From positions 1 through 35,409 of IMG/VR virus record IMGVR_UViG_3300042865_000668: a DNA stretch of 35,409 nucleotides. The stretch is one strand, 5' to 3'. The notes under the pieces were generated by a model that searched no databases, had not been told where the DNA came from, and worked only from the letters and a program-made list of their open reading frames with translations. The DNA is from a virus. Shown piece by piece: positions 7,357 to 17,331 of the stretch; positions within the stretch are counted from its first letter, which is position 1, and each line of letters opens with the position of its first letter. A program made the translations under genes and the position numbers.

Positions 7357-10300
7357 TACGCTTCGTATTTTTTAAGTTTCTCTTCTAATTTAGCTATTCT
7401 TTCCTCTAGTTTAGACAATTTGTAAGTGTTTACTTGGTTGTAATCTACTTGCTTATATCCTTCTATGTTATTATGTACAGCGTTTGGAAGTATCTTTTCT
7501 ACATCTTGAGCTATGTAACCATAACAAGATTTGTTTTCTGTATCTGATTTCCAACTGAAGTTAGCAAAGTTGATTCCATCATAAGCACTAAATGTATTAT
7601 GTACATTTTTTAATCTGCAATCTGATGTTTCAAAAAACGCTGTGGCAAACATACAAGATGTTGCACAAAAGTTATTTGAATAGAATGTACAAGCAGCACT
7701 AGCTGTTATGCCACAACCAAATGCTCCTGAAAATGCTCCTGATGCTGTATTACTTATACCGCCTAAAACAGCAGAACAAGCTCCTGAAGCAACGTTACAT
7801 ATACCTCCTCCAATGAATGCAACACTACCTGATACACTATTATTTCTTCCACCACTAATTGTTGAAAATGCACCTGAAGCAACATTTCCATAACCACCAC
7901 TTACAGTTCCATAATCTGCAGTTGTAGCTCTATTTAAATAACCACCTGATACAGTTGAATATGTTGTGGTAGCACAGTTAGCTTTACCTCCTGCTGATAT
8001 TGATGCATAACCTGACGCTGTATTATCTCTACCTCCTGCAATTGCTGAAAAACCACCTGATGCAGTATTTATTCTTCCTCCACCAATAGCTGTATAATTA
8101 CCTGAAGCTGTATTTGTAAATCCTCCACTAGCCATTGATTGGCTACCTGAAGCTGTATTTAATCTACCACCCGCTACTGCTCCCCAAACTCCTGTAACTA
8201 CGTTTTGTCTACCACCACCAATAAATCCTTGACAACCTGCTGAAATTGTATTCAGATAACCTCCCGATATTGTACCTGAATAAACATTACAAATGACGTT
8301 TGCATATCCTGCTCCAATAAATGAATAATATCCTGATGCTGTATTTGCTGAACCACCAACAATAGCTGCTTTATATGGTCCACAAACTAAGTTACCTGTA
8401 CCTCCAACAACAACAGCTCCCCATGTAGTGGCTCTATTATTAAATCCTCCTCCAACAAAAGCACAACAACTTGAAGCAGTATTAGACTGACCACCTGCTA
8501 CCGTAGAATGTGTCCCTGAAGCTGAGTTAGATATACCACCTCCAACAAAAGAACAATTCCCTGATGCTGTGTTAGATTGTCCTCCTGCCACTACTGATTT
8601 AGCTCCACTTCCTATATTAGAAAGTCCTGAACCAACAAATGAATTAGTTCCACTTGCTGTGTTTGTATCACCTCCTGCTATTGTGCCATACCCTGCACTC
8701 ACTGTATTATTTGCACCACCACCAATAGTTCCGTGTATTACTGCTGAATTGTTTCTTCCACCTGATACTGTTGAATAAGTACCTGATGCAGTATTATTAC
8801 ATCCTCCTGATACAACTGAAATTACTCCTGTTGCTCTATTTTGAAATCCTCCTCCTATGAAAGAGTATTGACCTGCTGCACAAAATGTTGGTGCTGATGT
8901 AAATGCACAAGAAGCCAAGCTCCAAGTCCCACCTGTAGTGTTATTACCTACACCCCCAACAACTACAGCACCATAAGCTAAACAACCTGATGTTGCATTA
9001 TATACATTATTGCAGTTACCACCACCAATAAATCCACCAAAAGCTGCAGCATAGTTTTTACATCCTCCACTAACAGCAGAACTTAAACCTAATGCTTGGT
9101 TTCCATAACCACCGCTTACTGTTGAACCACCATTACCTGCTGCTTCATTACTTAATCCTCCTCCTATAAATGAGTATGCACCTGATGCAGTGTTTACTCT
9201 ACCACCACTAACAGCAGCATTATTACAAGATGCAGTATTGCAACAACCACCACCTATTGCTGAATGTGCTCCTGATGCTGTATTAGTTAAACCACCACTA
9301 ATGGTTGAGCAATTACCTGAAGCTATATTACTTTGTCCACTTCCAATAAAGGAACGAATACCTGAAGCAGTATTGGTCAAACCTCCACTAATAGTTGAAT
9401 TAGCTGCTGAAGCTATGTTTATATCTCCTCCTCCAATAAATGAACAATTACCTGAAGCAGTATTACATCTTCCACCTGCTACTGTAGCTCTAATAGCATT
9501 AGCTGTGTTTTGAAGACCACCTCCTACAAAAGAATGATTAGAAGTTGCAGAGTTGGTAGAACCACCTGCTACAGCAGCTCCCTCAACAGTTGCACAGTTA
9601 CTATGACCACCACTAACTGTAGAGCAATATCCTGAGGCAGTATTGAATCTACCTCCTCCTACTGTACTCATGTGGCTTGTAGAACAGTTTCTGTATCCAC
9701 CACTTATAGTAGAAGCGTATGTTCCTGAAGCTATATTAAAATAACCACCACCTATAGTTGCATCATAAGACCCACTTGCTGTGTTACTTCTTCCACCTCC
9801 AACAAATGAATAACGATTTGATGCAGTGTTACTTTTACCTCCTCCAACTGTAGAACAAGCTCCTGATGCTATATTGGAGTCGCCTCCTGCAATTGTAGCT
9901 CTTTGTCCTGATGATGCATTACTTATACCTCCACCAACTACTGTCCAATAACTTGAAGATGTATTATTCCTACCACCACTTATTGTTGCTGAATAACCTG
10001 AAGCTGTATTTGTACAACCACCTGAAACCACAGAGTATTCCCCTGATGCAGTGTTAGCTCTACCACCTCCTACTGATGACATAGAAGCTGAAGCTATATT
10101 TACAAAACCACCTAATATAGATGAATAACCTCCTGTTGCACGACCACACTCACCCCCTGATACTACAGTACGATTGTTACATGATAAGTTATTATATCCT
10201 CCACCAATTGTACTCCAAGTACCTGAAGATGTGTTTCCTTGTCCACCACCAACTGTAGAGCAGTTACCTGAAGCTATGTTAGATATACCTCCTGATATAT

Positions 10301-13300
10301 TTGAACGAATTCCTGAAGTTGCGTTAGTAGAACCTCCGCCTATATTTGATTGTGGTCCTGAAGCTACATTTAAAAGACCGCCTCCAACAAACGAATAAGT
10401 TCCGCTTGCTGAGTTTTGATAGCCTCCTACAACTGCTGAATAAACATTTGATGCTGTGTTATCATATCCTGCCCCCACAAAAGCATAATTTGCACTTGCA
10501 AGGTTTGATTCACCACTCACTATGCCTGACCTTGTACCTGAAGCACTGTTCCCAAGACCTCCGCCTAAGAATGAATAAGTACCTGAGGCACTATTTCCAT
10601 TACCTCCTCCAACTACAGAGTTTGCCCCTGTTGCTCTATTTTGATAACCTCCACTAATTGTACTAAACTGACCTGTTGCAATATGTCTAAAGCCACCACC
10701 AATAAATGAGAAATATCCTGCATTGCAAACTGTTGGCGCTACAGAGAAACAACCTCCTGTCCAAGTACCACCTGTTGTGTTATGACCTGTTCCACCTACT
10801 ATAGTAGACCAAGCACCACAAGAAGCTGACGTTGCATTACATATAAAGTTTGATGTACCACCTGCTATAGTAATACCTGTTCCTGCTATGGCTATACAAT
10901 TAAATGCACCACCACTAATTAAAGAACAAACTCCTGAATTTGTATTTGCATAACCACCACCTATAAATGAATAACAACCATTTGCATAGTTTGATTCACC
11001 ACCTACAACTGATGCTTGACCACCATTAGTGCAGTTGCCATATCCTCCACCAACAACACTATATATTCCTGCTGCACCATTAACTCTACCTCCTCCAACA
11101 AATGAATATGTTCCTGAAGCTGTGTTCTGATATCCTGAACCAACACCTGACCTTAAACCTGATGCAGTATTAGCAAAACCTGCACCAACAAAAGACATAC
11201 ATCCTGAAGCAGAGTTAGCATTGCCACCTCCTACATGAGATTCATTTCCTGATGCTACACTTTGATAACCTCCACTTATAGATGACCAATTGCCTCCTGC
11301 TACATTTCCTCTACCACTCAATACACCTGATGTTAGTGCTGATGCTGTATTGCAACATCCTCCTCCAACAATTGCAAAAGCACCTGTAGCAACATTACAA
11401 AAACCTCCTACAACAGATGTGAAATTACCTGTACAAGCCCTATTTAATCTACCACCTCCTACAAAAGAAGCATATTGACTTGAGGTGTTTTGCTGACCTC
11501 CACTAATAACAGCGTATCCTGCTGATGTCGTATTTAAATTACCACCTCCAATAAATGATTTGTACCCACTCGCTGTATTTACAGTTCCACCTCCAATAGT
11601 AGCACAATTACCTGAAGCAGTATTAGACGCACCACCTGACACAGTAGAAACTGAACCTGATGCTGTATTTGAAATACCACCTCCAACTGTTGATTGGGTA
11701 ATATTAGCTGTGTTATTTCTACCTCCACTTACAACTGTTCCATCAGAGCTTGATACGTTGGCATAACCTCCTGAAACAGTTCCAAGATAACCTGAAGCTG
11801 TATTATTATAACCTCCTGAAACATTTGAAAATCCACCTGTTGCTTTGCTATTATAACCCCCTGAAACAGTTGAAGATGAACCTGTAGCACAATTTGTTCT
11901 ACCACCACCTACAAACGAACAATTACCTGAAGCTAAATTAGCCCTACCCCCTACCACAGCAGAACTACATCCTGAAACTATACTACAATATCCACCTCCA
12001 ATAAAACCAAATATACCTGCTGAACAAATACAGTTTACTTCACCACCTGCAATAGTTCCTGATGCACCTGTAACTGTGTTTAATAAACCACCACCCACAG
12101 TAGACCTTGTTCCTGCTGCTGTATTGCTACATCCACCTAAAATAGAAGAAGCATATCCCCCTGAAACCGTATTTCCACAACCACCACCTAAAAAAGACAT
12201 ACAACCTGATGCGGTATTGCAAGTACCTCCAACAACAGTTGAAGAACATCCTGAGGCTGTATTAACGTTTCCTGCTCCAAGAAAAGATATACTACCTGAT
12301 GCAGTGTTACTACTACCTCCACCTATAAAACTACAAGCCCCTGATGCACTATTAGAAATACCTCCACCTACTGCTGCATGGTTGCCTGTAACTGAGTTAC
12401 CTCTACCACCTCCAATAAACCCATGAATTCCACCTGAAATTATATTTTGATAGCCACCTGATATAGTACCTGAATAAACACCGTTTGCAATTACATTATT
12501 ATATCCTGCACCAATAAATGAATACCATCCTGAAACTGAGTTTGAACCACCGCCTACAATTACTCCTTTATGTGTATTTGAACATAAACAAACTGTATTG
12601 CAAGTTCCTCCTCCAATAAAACCTCCACAAGCAAGAATAGTATTAGTTGCTCCACCAACAATTGAGCTCCAACAAGGACTAGCTGCATTGTTGCAACATC
12701 CGCCTCCTGAAAAATTAAATGCACCACTTGCTGAGTTTGAAACACCACCACCTACTGTAGAAAAAGTACCTGATGCTGCATTAAAACCACCTCCACCAAT
12801 AACTGCATTACAACCTGAAGCTACGCTTCCTTGACCTGAACCTACAAAAGAACGACATCCACTTGCTATGTTTGAAGTACCATTACCAACAAAACCATAA
12901 GCACCTGAAGCTGTGTTGTATGAACCACTCGCAGTGAATCCATAAGTTCCACTTGATACATTTTTATATCCGTTACTTACAGTAGAGAATGTACCACTTG
13001 CAGTGTGTCCGCTACCATTTCCAATAGTTGCATAATAATTTCCACTCGCAGTATTTGCTTGACCACCTACTACAACGTTAAAACAAACACCACCTATAGT
13101 ATTATTTTGACCTGCTAAGTTACCTGTAAAACCACCTGTTGCACTATTACTTACTCCACATCTAACAGAAGAACAAGCTCCTGCTCCTAAAACGATTACA
13201 GCACCAACACCTGAAGAACCACTAGAACCACTTGAACCATTCGTTCCTGAGCTGCCACTAGTACCTGAACTTCCTGATGAGCCTGAACTTGCACTAGTGC

Positions 13301-16136
13301 CTGAACTTCCTGATGAGCCACTTGACCCACTCGTACCTGACGAACCTGAAGTTCCTGAACTTGCACTCGTACCTGACGAGCCACTAGTCCCTGAATTTCC
13401 ACTAGTGCCACTAGAACCTGATGAACCTGAGCTACCTGATGAGCCTGAAGTTGCACTCGTTCCACTGCTGCCACTAGTTCCTGACGAACCACTTGAGCCA
13501 CTAGTTCCTGACGAACCATTTACCCCTGAAGTCCCTGATGAACCACTAGAGCCTGATGTTGCTGACGTGCCTGAGCTACCACTAGTGCCTGACGTTCCAT
13601 TTGCACCTGCAGTGCCTGAGCTACCACTTGACCCACTTGAGCCTGAAGTAGCAGAAGTACCTGAGCTACCATTTGTACCTGCAGTGCCTGACGAACCATT
13701 CGTTCCTGAGCTACCTGATGAACCATCAGTTCCTGACGAGCCACTCGTTGCAGAAGTACCTGCACTACCTGAAGTAGCAGAAGTACCTGATGAGCCATCC
13801 GTTCCACTGCTGCCATTCGTTCCTGAAGTGCCTGAGCTACCTGAAGTTGCTGACGTACCACTTGAAGCTGAAGTACCACTTGAAGCACTCGTGCCTGAGC
13901 TACCATTTGTACCACTAGTGCCATTCGCCCCTGAAGTACCTGACGTACCACTTGGAGGGTTAAATGTTGTTTGAGCGTATGAGTAGTTACTCGTACCCTC
14001 TGTATAAAAAGTTAAAGTCTTATTAGCACCACCATCGTGTTCTGCATAAATTTGACAATAAATCCTATCTGTTGCGTTTAAAGCGGTTTGACCTAAAAAT
14101 AAATCTGTAAAAAATTCTTTAATAACACCCGTTGCCATAGACTCAGTGTCTAGGTTTGTAGTGCCTAAAAGAGTTGAAACACCGCCCGTTGTGTAACTAT
14201 AAAGTTCTATGTCTATAGCTACAGTTGCATTTGTATCAATAGAAAAGTGTGTTACCCAAGCCCAATTACCTGCAGGAATACTTGTAAAGTTTGGAACACC
14301 TGAATCCGTTGCATAAGTAGCAATTAGAGTTCTTACATTTTGATTAAAAGTAGTGACAACTGTAGTTTCCCCTGTTGTTGTACCAATAGGAGACCATTGT
14401 TTATATGTAGGACTTCCAAAAGCAGAACTTGTATTTAAAGACTGATTTAGATAGTATACTAGACCACCCGCAACACCACTCACACCACTAGTACCTGTTG
14501 TACCTGAGCTTCCTGACGATGCAGAAGTACCACTTGATGCACTCGTTCCTGAGCTCCCTGAAGTTGCAGACGTGCCACTAGTACCTGACGAGCCTGAGCT
14601 ACCATCCGTACCATTTGTGCCTGACGAACCTGAAGTTGCAGAAGTACCACTTGATGCACTCGTACCTGAGCTACCACTTGAACCACTCGTGCCACTCGTA
14701 CCTGTAGTACCTGACGAGCCTGAACTTGCTGAAGTACCTGAGCTGCCACTTGAACCACTCGTGCCTGAACTAGCACTCGTACCTGACGAACCATCAGTAC
14801 CTGAGCTGCCATCCGTTCCTGCCGTACCTGAAGTGCCTGAAGAACCACTTGATGCAGAAGTTCCTGAACTACCTGAAGTACCTGCTGATGCACTTGTACC
14901 TGAAGTGCCACTTGAAGCACTCGTACCCGAAGAACCATCAGTGCCTGAGCTACCATCCGTTCCTGAGCTACCATCCGTACCACTAGTGCCTGTAGTACCT
15001 GACGAACCTGAACTAGCACTCGTTCCTGACGAACCACTAGAACCTGACGTTGCAGACGTGCCTGAAGTTCCTGCCGTACCTGACGAACCTGAACTTGCAC
15101 TCGTTCCTGAGCTACCGCTTGAACCTGATGTTCCTGAGCTACCTGATGAGCCACTTGAACCTGAAGTAGCAGATGTACCACTACTTGCAGACGTACCACT
15201 ACTTGCACTCGTTCCACTAGAACCTGACGTGCCTGATGTCCCTGCCGTACCTGAAGAGCCACTTAGACTCTTTTGGTTCATAATAGCAGTAGTATTATTA
15301 ATCTTTATATATACAGGGTAAGCATCACCGACAGCGGGAGGAGTAACTGATAAGTTATTCAAACCACTTGGGTCAAAATATAGTACATCACCCACATTAC
15401 CAACAAGAGTAGGTAAGCCACTTACGATACGACCAACGGGTCTTACACGAAGATTACCATTTTCAGGGGTATCAGCAGAAGTGACCATACCCGCTATCTG
15501 AACGATATTGGGTTCTAAAGTAGAAGTTACTTTGACAAATTTTCCTGAGCTATTGATTTTAACAAAATCACCAACGGCAATACCTGAATAAGTAGTATCG
15601 TTGAAGTCAATGCAGAAAAAGTCAGTTAAATAGTTTCTGAATCTAAACCTATCATGTAGGTCATTTAGCCAATTGGATAAGTCTCCGATTTGGCTTCTAA
15701 TTTGTTCTGTTGCTACAACAATAGGTAGCCCATCGTCACCTAATCTAAAAATAACACCTACGAAACCTTCAGGTGGGAAGTTATTTCCCATTGAGGTGTT
15801 ATCAACAATAAGATTATAAAGGTCTACGTCTTGTAGAATTACGGTACAGCTTGTATTAAACTCACCGCCAATATTAGATATAGCATTAATGCGGTAGCAG
15901 TTACCATTTGGTAAGCCAAGCCACATTCCAACTTCAATATTTGTAGAAGTATAGTAAAGAGGTGGAGTAGTATCATAACTACTCGTCTCTTGTATTTCAA
16001 TAGTTAAATCACATTCAAAAGTGAATGGAGAGCCATTCCAAGGACTAAGTGCATTTACATAGGTCGATACTACACTTGTAGAACCGAAGTTTATACTTGC
16101 AGGTATTGTAATAGGTGGTTTTATCAAACTCGCCAT
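7356..16136 (-). CDS. Giant receptor-binding fibre: GXX tracts, YadA-head-like repeats, S74 chaperone
   Basis: A single open frame of 2926 residues. Approximate domains: 1-290, a mixed N-domain probably anchoring to the virion; 291-550, collagen-like G-x-x tract with x being Ser or Thr; 551-728, a beta-rich globular domain (VYYLNQSLNTSS to TLTFYTEGTSNYSYAQ); 729-974, a second G-x-x tract; 975-2815, about a hundred tandem 15-16-residue repeats of the form GGGxxNTASGxxSTV, like the YadA/Hep_Hag head left-handed beta-roll; 2837-2926, an intramolecular chaperone of the endosialidase/peptidase S74 type (DCRLKN, YGYIAQDVEKILPNAV, YKQVDYNQV) ending in a coiled coil (KLSKLEERIAKLEEKLKK). S74 chaperones trimerise beta-helical phage fibres and usually cleave themselves off. 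The protein is therefore probably a trimeric host-binding fibre. It is large for a phage fibre. Ser, Thr, Gly and Cys are extremely abundant, making it a candidate acceptor for the nearby glycosyltransferases. Confidence 0.9.
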   Translation of the reverse strand: MASLIKPPITIPASINFGSTSVVSTYVNALSPWNGSPFTFECDLTIEIQETSSYDTTPPLYYTSTNIEVGMWLGLPNGNCYRINAISNIGGEFNTSCTVILQDVDLYNLIVDNTSMGNNFPPEGFVGVIFRLGDDGLPIVVATEQIRSQIGDLSNWLNDLHDRFRFRNYLTDFFCIDFNDTTYSGIAVGDFVKINSSGKFVKVTSTLEPNIVQIAGMVTSADTPENGNLRVRPVGRIVSGLPTLVGNVGDVLYFDPSGLNNLSVTPPAVGDAYPVYIKINNTTAIMNQKSLSGSSGTAGTSGTSGSSGTSASSGTSASSGTSATSGSSGSSGSSGTSGSSGSSGTSASSGSSGTAGTSGTSATSGSSGSSGTSASSGSSGTTGTSGTDGSSGTDGSSGTDGSSGTSASSGTSGTSASAGTSGSSGTSASSGSSGTSGTAGTDGSSGTDGSSGTSASSGTSGSSGSSGTSASSGSSGTTGTSGTSGSSGSSGTSASSGTSATSGSSGTNGTDGSSGSSGTSGTSATSGSSGTSASSGTSASSGSSGTTGTSGVSGVAGGLVYYLNQSLNTSSAFGSPTYKQWSPIGTTTGETTVVTTFNQNVRTLIATYATDSGVPNFTSIPAGNWAWVTHFSIDTNATVAIDIELYSYTTGGVSTLLGTTNLDTESMATGVIKEFFTDLFLGQTALNATDRIYCQIYAEHDGGANKTLTFYTEGTSNYSYAQTTFNPPSGTSGTSGANGTSGTNGSSGTSASSGTSASSGTSATSGSSGTSGTNGSSGTDGSSGTSATSGSAGTSATSGSSGTDGSSGSSGTNGSSGTAGTNGSSGTSATSGSSGSSGSSGTAGANGTSGTSGSSGTSATSGSSGSSGTSGVNGSSGTSGSSGSSGTSGSSGTSATSGSSGSSGSSGSSGTSGNSGTSGSSGTSASSGTSGSSGTSGSSGSSGSSGTSASSGSSGSSGTSGSSGTNGSSGSSGSSGVGAVIVLGAGACSSVRCGVSNSATGGFTGNLAGQNNTIGGVCFNVVVGGQANTASGNYYATIGNGSGHTASGTFSTVSNGYKNVSSGTYGFTASGSYNTASGAYGFVGNGTSNIASGCRSFVGSGQGSVASGCNAVIGGGGFNAASGTFSTVGGGVSNSASGAFNFSGGGCCNNAASPCWSSIVGGATNTILACGGFIGGGTCNTVCLCSNTHKGVIVGGGSNSVSGWYSFIGAGYNNVIANGVYSGTISGGYQNIISGGIHGFIGGGRGNSVTGNHAAVGGGISNSASGACSFIGGGSSNTASGSISFLGAGNVNTASGCSSTVVGGTCNTASGCMSFLGGGCGNTVSGGYASSILGGCSNTAAGTRSTVGGGLLNTVTGASGTIAGGEVNCICSAGIFGFIGGGYCSIVSGCSSAVVGGRANLASGNCSFVGGGRTNCATGSSSTVSGGYNSKATGGFSNVSGGYNNTASGYLGTVSGGYANVSSSDGTVVSGGRNNTANITQSTVGGGISNTASGSVSTVSGGASNTASGNCATIGGGTVNTASGYKSFIGGGNLNTTSAGYAVISGGQQNTSSQYASFVGGGRLNRACTGNFTSVVGGFCNVATGAFAIVGGGCCNTASALTSGVLSGRGNVAGGNWSSISGGYQSVASGNESHVGGGNANSASGCMSFVGAGFANTASGLRSGVGSGYQNTASGTYSFVGGGRVNGAAGIYSVVGGGYGNCTNGGQASVVGGESNYANGCYSFIGGGYANTNSGVCSLISGGAFNCIAIAGTGITIAGGTSNFICNATSASCGAWSTIVGGTGHNTTGGTWTGGCFSVAPTVCNAGYFSFIGGGFRHIATGQFSTISGGYQNRATGANSVVGGGNGNSASGTYSFLGGGLGNSASGTRSGIVSGESNLASANYAFVGAGYDNTASNVYSAVVGGYQNSASGTYSFVGGGLLNVASGPQSNIGGGSTNATSGIRSNISGGISNIASGNCSTVGGGQGNTSSGTWSTIGGGYNNLSCNNRTVVSGGECGRATGGYSSILGGFVNIASASMSSVGGGRANTASGEYSVVSGGCTNTASGYSATISGGRNNTSSSYWTVVGGGISNASSGQRATIAGGDSNIASGACSTVGGGKSNTASNRYSFVGGGRSNTASGSYDATIGGGYFNIASGTYASTISGGYRNCSTSHMSTVGGGRFNTASGYCSTVSGGHSNCATVEGAAVAGGSTNSATSNHSFVGGGLQNTANAIRATVAGGRCNTASGNCSFIGGGDINIASAANSTISGGLTNTASGIRSFIGSGQSNIASGNCSTISGGLTNTASGAHSAIGGGCCNTASCNNAAVSGGRVNTASGAYSFIGGGLSNEAAGNGGSTVSGGYGNQALGLSSAVSGGCKNYAAAFGGFIGGGNCNNVYNATSGCLAYGAVVVGGVGNNTTGGTWSLASCAFTSAPTFCAAGQYSFIGGGFQNRATGVISVVSGGCNNTASGTYSTVSGGRNNSAVIHGTIGGGANNTVSAGYGTIAGGDTNTASGTNSFVGSGLSNIGSGAKSVVAGGQSNTASGNCSFVGGGISNSASGTHSTVAGGQSNTASSCCAFVGGGFNNRATTWGAVVVGGTGNLVCGPYKAAIVGGSANTASGYYSFIGAGYANVICNVYSGTISGGYLNTISAGCQGFIGGGRQNVVTGVWGAVAGGRLNTASGSQSMASGGFTNTASGNYTAIGGGRINTASGGFSAIAGGRDNTASGYASISAGGKANCATTTYSTVSGGYLNRATTADYGTVSGGYGNVASGAFSTISGGRNNSVSGSVAFIGGGICNVASGACSAVLGGISNTASGAFSGAFGCGITASAACTFYSNNFCATSCMFATAFFETSDCRLKNVHNTFSAYDGINFANFSWKSDTENKSCYGYIAQDVEKILPNAVHNNIEGYKQVDYNQVNTYKLSKLEERIAKLEEKLKKYEA
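7690..13215 (-). repeat. Coding tandem repeats, about 45-48 bp units (YadA-head-like)
   Basis: Degenerate in-frame repeats encode GGG-x-x-N-T-A-S-G-x-x-S-T/F-V/I. Units are usually 15-16 residues with occasional longer ones. The plus strand shows the recurring CCTGAAGC and CCACC words of this pattern. Amino-acid conservation exceeds base conservation, so the array is old and maintained as protein structure, not a recent slippage product. Confidence 0.9.
13204..13950 (-). repeat. Coding Gly-Ser/Thr (GXX) tract, second copy
   Basis: A nine-base-scale repeat encoding residues 729-974 of the giant fibre, with glycine or alanine at every third position and Ser/Thr elsewhere (GTSGSSGTSATSG style). 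It is collagen-like in period but lacks proline, with occasional Asn and Asp. Such tracts are common as stalks in fibres of Bacteroidota phages. Confidence 0.85.
14475..15262 (-). repeat. Coding Gly-Ser/Thr (GXX) tract, first copy
   Basis: Encodes residues 291-550 of the giant fibre with the same G-x-x period as the 13204-13950 tract, separated from it by a unique beta-rich domain. Both tracts are rich in GTAC/GTTC-type Thr-Ser codon pairs and produce long artefactual open frames on the opposite strand. Confidence 0.85.
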
Positions 16137-16144
16137 ACATCAGA

Positions 16145-16891
16145 TTAAACTTTTGCGAAGAAATAGATTGTCATAGTAGAAGCACCTACTGTAGCATATC
16201 CTGCCAAAGTACCCGATAAACTATAAAAAGTTACTGAAGTATATCCGCTATCTTGGAACATAGAATAGTTACCTGTGGTGTTACCCGTAAAAGTTCTTGT
16301 AAGCACATTTGCTCCATTCACACCATTTGTCCACGCACTTGTAATTACATTTCCTAATGGATGACCAATAGTAAACTGACTACCTGAATCAATAGTAAAT
16401 GACCAACCTGCTGCACCAATAAGATTTGCACCTACAGGGTCTGTTACACTTGCTACAGTATTTAAAGCACCATTCACCGTATTAAGTACAACCGTAAATG
16501 TTTTCAAAGTACCCGCTGCACTCACACCGCTAGTACCTGTAAGACCCGAACTACCTGAAGTTCCTGATGAGCCTAAAGCACTAGTTCCTGAAGAACCTGC
16601 TGTTCCTGCTGTGCCACTCACCCCTGAACTTCCTGAAGCACCTGAGCTACCACTTGAACCACTACTTCCGCTTGAAGCAGACGTACCGCTAGTGCCTGTT
16701 AGACCTGCAGTGCCTGAGCTACCTGTAAGACCTGACGTGCCTGAGCTACCGCTAGTGCCTGAAGTACCCATACCCGAAGTACCTGAAGTACCAAAGGTCT
16801 GACCGCTAGTACCTGATGAGCCCGAAGCTCCACCTCCACCGCTACCGCCTGAAGTAAACCCAAAATAGTCTGTGCCTAGAAAGTTGCTCAT
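16145..16891 (-). CDS. Short fibre with GXX stalk and C-terminal beta domain
   Basis: A 248-residue protein. Residues 1-14 are a short hydrophobic-aromatic N-terminus (MSNFLGTDYFGFTS), possibly a virion docking peptide. Residues 15-130 are a G-x-x tract of Gly, Ser, Thr and Ala. Residues 131-248 form a beta-rich head (TFTVVLNTVNGALNTV, TIDSGSQFTIGHP, TMTIYFFAKV). The stalk is the same type as in the giant fibre, whose gene begins eight bases downstream, so the two are probably co-expressed and may form one appendage. The head has no recognised family. It may be a second receptor-binding protein or an adaptor that attaches the giant fibre (inference). Confidence 0.7.
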   Translation of the reverse strand: MSNFLGTDYFGFTSGGSGGGGASGSSGTSGQTFGTSGTSGMGTSGTSGSSGTSGLTGSSGTAGLTGTSGTSASSGSSGSSGSSGASGSSGVSGTAGTAGSSGTSALGSSGTSGSSGLTGTSGVSAAGTLKTFTVVLNTVNGALNTVASVTDPVGANLIGAAGWSFTIDSGSQFTIGHPLGNVITSAWTNGVNGANVLTRTFTGNTTGNYSMFQDSGYTSVTFYSLSGTLAGYATVGASTMTIYFFAKV

Positions 16892-16901
16892 TATAATTTA
16901 T

Positions 16902-17300
16902 TTACACTTTTATTAATTCAGTTAGATATACTTCTTTTACAAATTTACCTATATTAAATAGAAAGAATCTGCATTTTTCGTCATCTTCTTTGTCTAAATA
17001 AACACAGACATCAACTTGTTCGCTACCCAACTCCTCTTTAAATCCGTTTAAGAACCCTATGATATGTGGGGGAACAAAAACTGTATACCCTTTCAAATCA
17101 AATTTTACGTTCAAAATATCTTTTAAACTAACCTCTTTTACAGGTTGGTTATTGTAACACACTTTATATCCTTCCTCTTCTTCGCCTTTAAGATACAACA
17201 TTAAAGACACTTCACTTTCCTCTTTTTTTGATTCTGCAGCATATCTTTTTATGCCTTTACAGAATATTTTTGTTGCTTCACTGATAATGAAATCTTGCAT
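16902..17300 (-). CDS. Hypothetical 132-residue protein
   Basis: Not recognised. The product is soluble-looking, acidic to neutral, with alternating beta strands and charged turns (VSLMLYLKGEEEEGYKV, YTVFVPPHIIGFLNGF, VDVCVYLDKEDDEKCRF). There is no signal peptide or membrane segment. It is encoded ten bases before the short fibre gene on the same strand, so it may be an assembly factor or minor structural protein of the fibre, but nothing in the sequence shows this. Confidence 0.5.
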   Translation of the reverse strand: MQDFIISEATKIFCKGIKRYAAESKKEESEVSLMLYLKGEEEEGYKVCYNNQPVKEVSLKDILNVKFDLKGYTVFVPPHIIGFLNGFKEELGSEQVDVCVYLDKEDDEKCRFFLFNIGKFVKEVYLTELIKV

Positions 17301-17331
17301 TTTTATGGTTTTTTTTTGTGTAAGAAAATAT

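Noticed and set aside
7708-12834. Plus-strand frames encoding PPP-containing repeats, and a 63-residue minus-strand frame at 12560
   Set aside because: These are out-of-frame reflections of the GGGxxNTASG repeats, with no independent signals.
7690-13215. Tandem repeats as a possible CRISPR array
   Set aside because: Units are in frame, degenerate at DNA level and conserved at protein level, with no spacers of constant length.
13297-15321. Long plus-strand open frames rich in Pro-Glu-Val-Leu opposite the fibre gene
   Set aside because: They are antisense shadows of the GXX coding tracts, whose Gly/Ser/Thr codons contain no stop on the other strand; they have no leaders and follow the fibre gene's repeat period.
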